From Ophiostoma sp. CBS 140.51 (Eukaryota; Ascomycota; Sordariomycetes; Ophiostomatales; Ophiostomataceae), in contig JANSLP010000008.1 in assembly GCA_029298735.1 (NCBI GenBank), positions 310,001 to 374,000 on the forward strand: a stretch of DNA of 64,000 bases, given 5' to 3'. The notes below the pieces were generated by a model that was not told the DNA's origin, ran no database searches, and saw nothing but the letters and a program-made list of their open reading frames with translations. Of this stretch, positions 44,496 to 53,955 are shown piece by piece; position 1 is the stretch's first letter; the number at the start of each line of letters is the position of its first letter. Made by a program: the position numbers and the translations under genes.

Positions 44496-46998
44496 ACGTC
44501 GACCAGGCCTTCAGACGCAACAGTTAACGCAACAGTTATGGATAGTCACGGCGAAGGTTTTCAAAAATGCAACAGCCCGATGCATTGATACCGAATCTGC
44601 AGACAACACACTGCAAAAACACAGCCAAAAAGGAAGCAAAGGAAGTAAAGAGACGCAAGATGCACAAGAGAGTGAAACGGAAGGGATCGTCGAAGGTGGA
44701 TCCCCTCCTTGAGCTCGCTGTGCAAAACTCAAGAAAGTCTCGCCGGGTACGCCTGGGCATGCTGGGATGGCTTTGGTTGGTTGGTGCCGAAGTACATAGT
44801 AACATCATGTTTGTATCTTTCCTTTTCGTCTCCTATCGAAAGGTAAATACCGCAACTCAGGAGACCAGCTGACCTAACCAGCACGCAAGAACACAGCCAT
44901 GGATACGTCGCAGCCATATGAGCAATGCAAGATAGAGTACGAAGTATTACGAAGTATTGCTACCAGACTCGCCGTCGTTATTGGACCCAGGGGGTGCATC
45001 CTCCAGCCAAAGAACACCACGATCTGGTCGAGAAGAGAAACAAAGATTACCGATGACAACAAAATAAGGTACGGAGAACATGTCACATTTTTGTTTTGCT
45101 TTCTATTCTTGACTGTATTCCCACGGAAGGCATCCGAGTCCTGATGGTAAGTAGCGATGGCAGGTAAAGGATACATAAACATAGGAAGAATATATGCGAT
45201 TGGAGGCTGCACAGTATTTTCGGGCCTTCACACCGAAGAAGGAATAATGGACTTTTATCCTGCTGGAGACCAACTGCCGATCCTGTAGAATAAGTCTGAT
45301 GGATGTCAAACGACCGAGGGACGTTGACAGCACTCATAAGAGGATAGAAAATAAGAGACAAATTGATGTGTATGGACAGGTGAACGGAGACGGAGGAGAG
45401 TGACTGGTAAGCCCTGACAAAAGCGAACTCGTAGAAATAGGAGAAAAGGAGAAGATTATGCGCGTATTGATGGCTTTGTTATGAAGAAATTGCGAAATAG
45501 GAGGAGACAGAAAATAGACAACGCTAACGACCAACAGAGAAGGCCGATACAAAAAGAAAGAACTGAAGGCAAAGGAAGGGGAAAAAGGGAAAGAATAACA
45601 AAAATTGCGAAAGCGAAGCCGGCCACGATGAGGAGAAGGACGACGACGATAATACTTGGAGAATGAGTACAGTACAGGGGTGATTCTGGGGCAATCTCGC
45701 CAAGGCTTTTGGATGCCGAGCTGTACTTCGTGTAAGGACGGAGCAGGGCGGAGTACTTACTCGGTTCTGTGTCCGCTGTCCGTTGTGTCGTAGCCAAAAT
45801 AAACCTGGCAAGCAAACCTGGCTGTTTGATCTGGGGCATGGTTGAAAAAAGCTCCAACAGACTGTACCCCTTTTTCATTGCAACTTTTCATCAACAGAAA
45901 GCCACAAAAAAAGAGGAGGAAACAGAAGGAGAGGAGCACATGCCGGAAGTCGACCATACAATGGACACCTGCTCCGTAGCGTTGATGCAGCCTTGACCTG
46001 AAACGGAAGCTGGCGCGATGTTGACAAGCACGAAAAGGAAAATAGAAAATATAGAGGCCTGCTGCAACACCTCCGCTTGGCTTCAGGAGGTGAAAGGTAA
46101 TAGTAGCACTGGGTATGAATTGCAAGGTAAGTACTTTTTAGCCAAATGATGCTGAAAGGATTTCGTGGGAAACACTTGCTCCTCGCCAGGAAAAGGGCTC
46201 AAATGAACCAAGACTCGAGGTTCACGTCAATTCTATTATGGCAGTTACAACACCACTATGTACAGTACTCCGTAGTTCGGCCGACGGAGCCGAGCAATAG
46301 TTGCGAGACTATGGGTTGGGTAGTTGTGGTGACACTAACAGCAAAGGTGAGAATGTCCCTTTTCAGGAGACTATATTTCTGCAACGTCCTTTATGGAAAT
46401 TTTGTGCCCCATTAAAAATGTAGAAAAACGATAACCAAACGAAAGAAATAAGAAACACGTACGTCGCGGAATTGTAGACGCTACGGAGCATTAAAGGTGT
46501 TATGGAGAAGAAAACAGTTCGGAGAAGTTGTAGTTGGTGTTGGTGGTTATGGAAATTGCTCCGTAGAAAGTAGAGAAAAGTGTGAAGTAGAGGGAAAATA
46601 ACTCAAAATCCTCACTAAAGAAAGCTAAAAGAAAAAGAAAGCAGAAAAAAGGGGCTACAAACGCTTGTATTGCGGGCTGATGCGGACTGCAACTGTGTAT
46701 CCTGTGGGGGCTGATGGGGTGGCGCGGACAATTTGTTCAGGGGGAAACGGATGAATGAAGCAAAATATAAAATAAAAATGAAGAGGAAGAAGAAGATGAA
46801 GAAGAAAAGGGTCAAAAGGTCAAAGGGTTACCGAATTCTTGGGTAGATCCTCAGAACGGTCAAGCGTGCTTCCATTAGCGGAAGGAGGCCCTGAAGAGAT
46901 CAGCACGACAAAGGACAAAACCCTGTTCCTGCATGAACACTATATGTACAAACGCGTACTTTTGTCATCGTGAAGCAGGTTTTACTTTGGAGACAGAG

Positions 46999-47036
46999 AA
47001 ATTCATTTTCAACAAGACCAGGTTGAAAATGAATTT
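46999..47036. repeat. Perfect hairpin, 15-bp stem, 8-base loop
   Basis: The left arm 46999-47013 (AAATTCATTTTCAAC) is exactly complementary to the right arm 47022-47036, with loop AAGACCAG. No gene is near it. Confidence 0.85.
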
Positions 47037-48862
47037 GTCAAGGTGAGCAAAGGTGAAACTTGAAATGAACGTGCTTTTTACTGTACATTACCTCGTCGCT
47101 GTATAACTTTATTCAAACATGCATAGAAAAGAAAGGAGAGCAACAAGAAAAAAAAAAGGGAAAAAATCAACTTCCTCATCCCTTCTGCATATTCTTCCAG
47201 TTCTCACCACAACCAACATGAGTGGAGTAGATCCTGCAAGACGACACCTTTGGACCTTTCGGGACATTGAAGGAGGTGGCCATTGCTCACTTGCAGTTAT
47301 TCTTTTATTCAATGCTATCGTCCGTATTCTGTATTCCGTCCTCCGCACATAGTCGTACTGTTATGTTATTATGCGATACTCGTCCTCCTCGGCTCGATAC
47401 GGAATGATCCGTTAAGAACCGCAATCGATTCCACCATACCCGGCCTTGTCTTGTCTTGGCCCGCCTCGCCCGCAACGGCACATTTTAGTGAAGGAACATT
47501 TGCTTCGTACTCGGCCGAAACTAGCGAGGCTAGAAAAAAGGAAAGAGGTCCGCGCGCAGCGATCCCACAATGACGGCGCTGTTTTAGTGGAGTTGTGGAT
47601 CTGCGGTAACACTAGCCAAGTGATCCAAGGGGCAGTCCTATGTACAAGGAGCACTTGTGTACTCCAATTACTCCAGCACAAATACATCGCGAGTCCTCTT
47701 CCGTCCTCCGGTCTGGCCATCCATGATCCCTGCCTGCACTCAGTATGCTTGCACTTAGTCCGTCCATAGTAGGAGAAGGGGACGGAGTGGGCAGAATAAT
47801 AGTCTAAATAAAAGCAATGAGAATGTATAAAAAGAAAACAAGGGGGAAAAAACCATAACCGGCCTCAATTGAATAAAATCTACGGTGCAATACATCGTAG
47901 TTTGCAGGAGCCAATTTTGCAATGTATTATGTTGCTGTGGGAGTTATTCAAAGCATATAATTTACACATATGTACACATGCAAGTACGACGTACAAATGG
48001 CTACCCCCAATAACAGGGCCCTCCACGCCGTACTCTGTGCAGTCCCCCCTCAGTGATTGACAACGAGATTTATGTTTCCATCCCGCTGTCTGTCCGCGCC
48101 CTCCCACAGTCTCCCGCCCATCAACCATGGTTGCACAATTCTTGTGGCAGGCAAGACAGATCTGGGTTGCTGTCCACGGCTGGCGACGGCTATTGCGGCA
48201 GAATGGCCTGCCATTGCTTGCATTGCCTGCAACTCTGTGTTATCCTCGTCCATCGCAGGTAATTGCTGCATTGCGTGCTCCAACTACATTGCAACTGTTT
48301 TCACCTCCTCTCTCTCACATCTCGTATGGCCAGGCAAGCCCATCTCTTCTCGATCAATGCACCCCTCCCTTTCCGTCTCCTCCTCAGCTCCGTAATCTTT
48401 CTCCAATCTGCCCCGATCTGCCCCCAACCGGTCTCTCATCTGCTGTCCAACACCACAACACTGTCCGGGGCACACCTTGCTCTGACCACCTTCGCTTGTT
48501 CCTGCTTGCCTGCCTGCTCGCTTGCTTGCTTCTATTTCGCATTTCCTTGTCCTCACCTGACCGGCCTGTCTGTCACGTCCCCCCGGTCACACACGGGTTT
48601 ACCACGTGTTGAGCTGTAGCTTCTGCTGCTCTCGCGCCCGACAGGTCCGATTTCGCGCCTTCTTGTACCTAATATAATAATCTTCCGTCATCCTGTCGCT
48701 CCCTTCCTTTTTCTCTCCTGTCCCCCAACCCGCACAACACCTCTTCCACCTCTTGCAGTCCTTTTTTGTTCGCGAGGGACGGCTCATCTTCTCCAGGTGC
48801 AGGGTGCATTCGTTCGTTCACCCCCTTATCACGCTCTTTTTCGGTCAATTCGCACTGGCCAC

Positions 48863-48868
48863 TATATA
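48863..48868 (+). promoter_or_regulatory. TATA box of BBE-oxidase gene
   Basis: TATATA 58 bases before the start codon, followed by a T/C-rich leader. The preceding 700 bases are strongly pyrimidine-rich. Confidence 0.45.
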
Positions 48869-48925
48869 CTAAGTAGACCAAGTACCTATTTAATTTTTTT
48901 TCTTTATTTCCTCTCTCCTTCCATC

Positions 48926-50452
48926 ATGCGCTTCCAGATCCCCCTCTTGACGGTGTTCACCGAGTTCGCCGCGGCCGCTGTCTGCAAGCCCATCCCCATT
49001 GACAGCGCGGCGCTGCTCGCCAAGCTCTCGTCGGGCGCCTACATTCTCAACTCGACTAGCACTGGGTTTGCCGGCGCCTCGGCGCGCTGGTCCAGCCTCG
49101 ACGCGCCTTCGCCCAACCTGATTGTCGTGCCGGCGACTGAGGACGACGTCGTGCAGACTGTGCTCTTTGCCAACAAGCAGAACGTGCCCTTTTTGGCGAC
49201 CAATGGCGCGCACGGCTCCGTGATTTCGCTCGGCGGCCTGCAGGGCGGCATCGAGATTTACCTGACGCAGCTGTCGAGCATTGAGATTGCGGCGGACGGC
49301 GACACGGTCACGGTGGCTGGTGGTGTCATCTCCAAGAACCTGACGGACACGCTGTGGGCCGCCAACAAGCAGACGGTCACGGGCACGTGCGAGTGTGTGA
49401 GCTACCTGGGCCCCGGTCTGGGTGGTGGTCACGGCTGGCTGCAGGGCCACCACGGCCTCGTGTCGGACCAGTTTATCTCCCTCAACATCGTCCTTGCCTC
49501 TGGTGAGCTTGCCACTGTCTCGGAAGACTCGAACCCTGATCTGTTCTGGAGTCTGCGCGGTGCTGGCCACAACTTTGGCATCGTCACCTCCGTCACCTCC
49601 AAGATTTACGACGTCGAGTTCCCCAACTACGCCATCCAGACCGTCACCTTCTCCGGCGACGCCCTCGAGGACGTCTACTCGCTCGCCAACCAGCTCTGGC
49701 TGCCCGACGGTGTCTCTACGCAGCCCGCCACCTTCCACCAGTGGTCCTACTGGTTCTACGAGCCCGACTTGGACGCCACCGGCCCCGTCCTGCAGTTCTA
49801 CCTGATTGAGGAGGGCGTCGATGCCGTCAACTCGACTGTCGTGGACGCCTTTAACGCGCTCTCGCCAATCTCATCCGTCCCCGGTACGGGCACCTACCTC
49901 GACCTCGCCGCCTGGACCGGTATCGACATCAACGCCGGGCCCTGCCAGAAGACGGGCAACGCCTACCCGCGCTTCCCCATCTACCTCACCGAGTACGACC
50001 CGGCCGCCGTCCGCAACGCCTACACACTCTTCAAGGAGATGACCACCGCCGAGGGCTCTCTATTCACGGGCTCCCTCTTCCTCTTTGAGGGCTACGCCCA
50101 GGAAGGTGTCAAGGCCCCCGGCGACGACGCCACTGCCTTTGCCTACCGCTCCGACAACCTTCTGGGTGCCCCCATGGTTGCCTACACCCCCGACGGCACT
50201 GCCGCCCTCGACGCCACCGCCCTCAACTGGGGCACGCAGATGCGCGATGCCCTCTGGGCCGGTGCCAACGCCACCGAGGGCACCGTCGGCGACTTTAGCA
50301 CGCTGCACTCATACGTCAACTACGCCTACGGCGACGAGACCCAGGACAGCTGGTACGGCGATGCGTCGTGGCGCCAGTCGAAGCTCAAGTCGCTCAAGTC
50401 GGAGTACGACCCCAAGGGCGTGTTCAGCTTCTACGCTCCCATCAAGGTGTAA
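48926..50452 (+). CDS. Secreted FAD-linked (BBE-type) oxidoreductase
   Basis: Single-exon gene for a 508-residue flavin oxidase of the berberine-bridge-enzyme family, which oxidises sugars or secondary metabolites and yields hydrogen peroxide. A signal peptide-like N-terminus (MRFQIPLLTVFTEFAAAAV) is followed by the FAD-binding PCMH domain: LIVVPATEDDVVQTVLFANKQNVPFLATNGAHGS, where the His is the likely covalent flavin link, and GTCECVSYLGPGLGGGHGWLQG, whose Cys may give a second link. The SLRGAGHNFGIVTSV motif is conserved. The C-terminus has the BBE block (YVNYAYGDE...WYGDASWRQSKLKSLKSEYDPKGVFSF). The start at 48926 is preferred over an upstream in-frame ATG (48797) because it opens directly into the signal peptide. 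Confidence 0.9.
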   Translation: MRFQIPLLTVFTEFAAAAVCKPIPIDSAALLAKLSSGAYILNSTSTGFAGASARWSSLDAPSPNLIVVPATEDDVVQTVLFANKQNVPFLATNGAHGSVISLGGLQGGIEIYLTQLSSIEIAADGDTVTVAGGVISKNLTDTLWAANKQTVTGTCECVSYLGPGLGGGHGWLQGHHGLVSDQFISLNIVLASGELATVSEDSNPDLFWSLRGAGHNFGIVTSVTSKIYDVEFPNYAIQTVTFSGDALEDVYSLANQLWLPDGVSTQPATFHQWSYWFYEPDLDATGPVLQFYLIEEGVDAVNSTVVDAFNALSPISSVPGTGTYLDLAAWTGIDINAGPCQKTGNAYPRFPIYLTEYDPAAVRNAYTLFKEMTTAEGSLFTGSLFLFEGYAQEGVKAPGDDATAFAYRSDNLLGAPMVAYTPDGTAALDATALNWGTQMRDALWAGANATEGTVGDFSTLHSYVNYAYGDETQDSWYGDASWRQSKLKSLKSEYDPKGVFSFYAPIKV

Positions 50453-51707
50453 ATGGACTACAAAAGCAACGGAGCTGGAGAGTTGGGATTATTGCTTTGA
50501 GGAAGCTTTTTTTTATTGTACATAATAGAGACAGACACACGTTGTCTATTTCATCCTTCACGGCAGTATAATACTACATGGCAAAATTATGTGCAAGCAA
50601 GGTGTGATAATTCGAACGTGGCCAGAAACTATGGCATTATTGGTGACTCAAATACGCAAACGGTGAAGAGTGCACTCTGGATGTCGACCTGCAGCCAACG
50701 ATGATAGGACAGTCTCCCTCAACCTGAATTTGACCTCGCAAAGTACATTTTCGTCATCTCGTCTCTCGATAACTTCTCTCTCTGTAGCTGCGGGAGAGCT
50801 AGGCATGGGCCTTGGCAACAAGATCACCTCTTTTGAGTAGTAAGGGCGGACGATGAGAGAAGAGAGGTGATGGGGAGGTAAGTTTGGAAGAACTCGTCAC
50901 CTTACTTCTTTATATTTATAGTTCGACACAGAGACGTCGTCAAAGAGGTTCAAAAATAGGTCAAAGAATACAGCCTTAGTCAAAATGTGCCCCATACTCG
51001 CTTCACATAATATTTACTCTCTGGCGACTGTAATATAATCAAAGCTGTGACGTGATGGTGAAACAACGGCTTATATTGGTGTATCTTGAATTTATGCATC
51101 AATATATTATTGGCCAAAGCTGCTTGTATTCGTCAAAATAATCAATTACAGTCCTTATAATAGTTCTTCTGAAATGTACCAAAATAATAAATAGATCGTT
51201 AAATAATTGCCTGTGGAGCATTTATATTTGTTTATAAACGGAAACTAACATCGTCACCTTTGTTAGGCTTTCATAGTGGGAAGTGACGCCGGATTGCGCA
51301 CGAAATTAGGACTTTGGCTGCCCCCAACGTCTTTATTGCCCGCTGTGCCTGGGGCTAAAACACCCGACGACGTCAGACGGATTTTCAGGGGTTTCGCACA
51401 CCTGCCGTGCTTCCCCACGTGACGGTACTACAGTGGAGGGAGGGGCTGCGCGCCCACCCATTCCAGACCATTCCAGCACCCACCTGGAACGCGCACCTGC
51501 CCTCTCCTTACTTACCCCGCGGCCCTCCATCGCCCAACGTCAACAAGGGCAAGAACTCAAGAACTGGGCAGGCAACTGAATTTCCCTCCAGCGTTCTTTC
51601 CCTTTCTTCACGATACGACGCAATCATCGTCAGAGACGATATTATAAAGAGAAAAAGAGACAACAAATTCGAAAACAAACACGGTCCAGGACCACCCCGC
51701 CGCCACG
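50453..51707. other. Intergenic, AT-rich core
   Basis: 1.25 kb with no gene. The part from about 50900 to 51270 is visibly more AT-rich than anything nearby (many AATAAT/ATATAA words), while both flanks return to normal composition. Confidence 0.6.
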
Positions 51708-53378
51708 ATGACGACCTTCTCGACCGACCCCGCCCTCTACATCTTCACGTCCCTGACGGCTGGGTCGATGCAAATCGTCACGGGCACCTCCCGCATGGAG
51801 ACGATCCTGCGCGCCAACAAGATTCCCTTCAAGGCTGTCGATCTCGCCACCGACCAAAAGGCAAAAATGCTATGGGGCCGTCGCTCTGGCAAGGATGCCA
51901 GTGGACGCGCGCGCAAGCTGCCTGCTCTGGTTCAGGAAGGCATTGTGCTGGGCGACATTGTCGAGGTGGAAGAGTGGAACGAGTACCGTGAGCTCTTGAT
52001 GAATGTCAAGATTTACTGGGACGAGTTTACGCAGCCGCCCATTAGCGAGAAGCCGGCCGACCCGCCACCAAAGAAGAAGCGCATTGCCACGCGCCCGCCG
52101 GCTGCCAAGGCTGTCGCGGAAGCTGCCGCTGCTGCTGCTGCGGGCAAGGCTTCGGGCGCAAGCTCATCGACCAGCGCAACACCAGCAGCAGCAGCACCGG
52201 CTCCTCCGCCGCCGCCCGGCCCCGCGCCGCCCCCATCCACTGCCGTGACCGGATCCTCTTCGACGAAGACTACAACGACCAAGCCCGCGGCCAAGACGAC
52301 GGCCAAGACGACGACAAAGGCTGCCGAGTCGACCGCCCTGCCCATTCGGAGCATTGCCGACGAAGCGGCCGCCAAGGCCAAACAGGTGCACCTCCAGAGC
52401 CTGCGCGACAAGGTCTACGGAAAGGGCGGCAAGCCCGAGGACAAGGACAAGGACAAGAAGGAGGATGCGGACGAAGGGAAGAAAGAGGAAAAGAAGGAAG
52501 AGAAAAAAGACGACAAGGCCAAGACAGCAGCAGCAGCAGACAAGAAGAAGGCCGCAGAGGAGGAGGACGACGACGACGAGGACTCTTCAGAAGAAGACTC
52601 AGACGAGGAAGAGGACAGCGACGACGACGACGATGAAGAGGAAGAAGAAGAAAAGAAGGACGTGAAGAAGGCTGCTCCTGCCAAGGCAGTGGATACAAAG
52701 GCCAAGGACGCAAAGCCGGCAACAGCCACAACCGCTGCAGCGACGACGTCGAAGAAGGCAGACAAGAAGAAGGTGGAGGAAGAAGAAGAGTCTTCAGAAG
52801 AAGAGGACGACGACGACGACGATGATGAGGAAAAGTCCTCTGAGGAGGAAGACTCGGATGATGAGGAGGATGCTGCACCAGCAAAAAAGCCCGCACCTGC
52901 AGCAGCAGCAGCAGCAAAGGCTGCTCCAGCAGCCAAGACAACCAAGACCGACGCAAAAGACAACAAGGGCAAGGACTGGAAGCCTACCGATGTCGACGCG
53001 CCCATAACCAGCTTGCACGGTGGTCGTGTCAACAGCGACGTTTCCGGCAAGGAGATTGCGGCCATTGAAAAAGAGCAAGCAATTGCCGAAGAAGACGAGT
53101 CTGACGAAGAAGAGGATAGCGACAACAGCGAAGAAGAGTCGGAAGAGGAAGAGGATGATGATGACGACGACGAAGAATCAGAGGAGGAGGAGAAGAAGGA
53201 AGAGAAGCCCAAGGCAAAAGAGGAGAAGCCAAAGCTCAAAGAGGAAAAACCCAAGGCCAAGGAGAGTGCAAAGCCAAAGGCGAAGGAGGAGAAGCCCAAA
53301 GCAAAGGAGGTAAAGCCCAAACCAAGGGACGACAAGCACAAGTCAAAGAAGGACAAGTCAAGATCTTCCAAGAAGTAG
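51708..53378 (+). CDS. SH3BGR-like thioredoxin-fold protein with long acidic tail
   Basis: Single-exon, 556-residue protein. The first about 105 residues match the SH3-binding, glutamic-acid-rich (SH3BGR) family, a thioredoxin/glutaredoxin fold: ALYIFTSLTAGSMQIVTGTSRMETILRANKIPFKAVDLATD, then KLPALVQEGIVLGDIVEVEEWNE. There is no CxxC, as usual in the family. Residues about 110-210 are Pro/Ala-rich; the remaining part consists of Lys/Ala stretches alternating with several blocks of Glu/Asp/Ser only, then a KPKAKEE-type tandem repeat to a very basic end. Family members are normally near 110 to 200 residues, so the tail is exceptional. Function unknown. Confidence 0.82.
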   Translation: MTTFSTDPALYIFTSLTAGSMQIVTGTSRMETILRANKIPFKAVDLATDQKAKMLWGRRSGKDASGRARKLPALVQEGIVLGDIVEVEEWNEYRELLMNVKIYWDEFTQPPISEKPADPPPKKKRIATRPPAAKAVAEAAAAAAAGKASGASSSTSATPAAAAPAPPPPPGPAPPPSTAVTGSSSTKTTTTKPAAKTTAKTTTKAAESTALPIRSIADEAAAKAKQVHLQSLRDKVYGKGGKPEDKDKDKKEDADEGKKEEKKEEKKDDKAKTAAAADKKKAAEEEDDDDEDSSEEDSDEEEDSDDDDDEEEEEEKKDVKKAAPAKAVDTKAKDAKPATATTAAATTSKKADKKKVEEEEESSEEEDDDDDDDEEKSSEEEDSDDEEDAAPAKKPAPAAAAAAKAAPAAKTTKTDAKDNKGKDWKPTDVDAPITSLHGGRVNSDVSGKEIAAIEKEQAIAEEDESDEEEDSDNSEEESEEEEDDDDDDEESEEEEKKEEKPKAKEEKPKLKEEKPKAKESAKPKAKEEKPKAKEVKPKPRDDKHKSKKDKSRSSKK

Positions 53379-53955
53379 ACGGTGACGAGGGAAAGATGGT
53401 ACTGGAATACTAGCTATATCGGCAAGTCGGCATTATTTCGTGGTGAATGTATGGAGCCTGCATTTTCATTTCGACTTTATTTGAATGCATGTTGATTTAC
53501 TTGTATTTTCTTTTTCTTTTAGTTTTTATAGTTTCAACCTCGAATACCACACAACGTCAAACCATACATTGATAAAGATTAGATGGTCTACTCTATTGCT
53601 AATATCCACATAAGGACAACACAAAAGCAAATGGCATCAAATAAAAGGATGAAATAGGAGACAGAAACTGATTAAAACGAATGTATGGCAAAAATAGGCA
53701 AACGACGAAGGCCTCCACCAGCAAATTCTCTCCTTTTCTTTTGAAAGAAATCTCGCCACCGGGGAATATAAAGAAATGGTAAAAACAAAGGTACATAGTA
53801 GACACACGGCGAGGGGACAAATGAAACGGGGTAATGAGAGAAAGAAAATGAGAAATATGATACAATCAGCAAACAGATATACCTGCGCCCTTGATACCTG
53901 AAGACCGAAACGGCCCGACAAGGCAAGCTTGCTCGAGGCCTGCCAGCGTTTCATA
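53379..53955. other. Convergent 3' spacer
   Basis: 577 AT-rich bases between two convergent genes; no gene seen. Confidence 0.5.

Larger units (their letters stand above)
44138..48862. other. 4.7-kb gene-poor spacer
   Basis: Lies between the promoters of the PTH11-like gene (minus) and the BBE oxidase (plus). No ORF shows a domain or codon pattern of a real gene. It holds a 14-bp palindrome (44482-44495), TACTCCGTA-type words, and a perfect 15-bp hairpin (46999-47036). Confidence 0.5.

Noticed and set aside
48890..49738. 282-codon antisense open frame over the BBE oxidase
   Set aside because: No domain; the sense strand encodes a full, conserved enzyme.
52415..53371. 318-codon antisense open frame, almost pure Ser
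   Set aside because: Mirror of the GAA/GAC-rich acidic tail of the SH3BGR-like gene.
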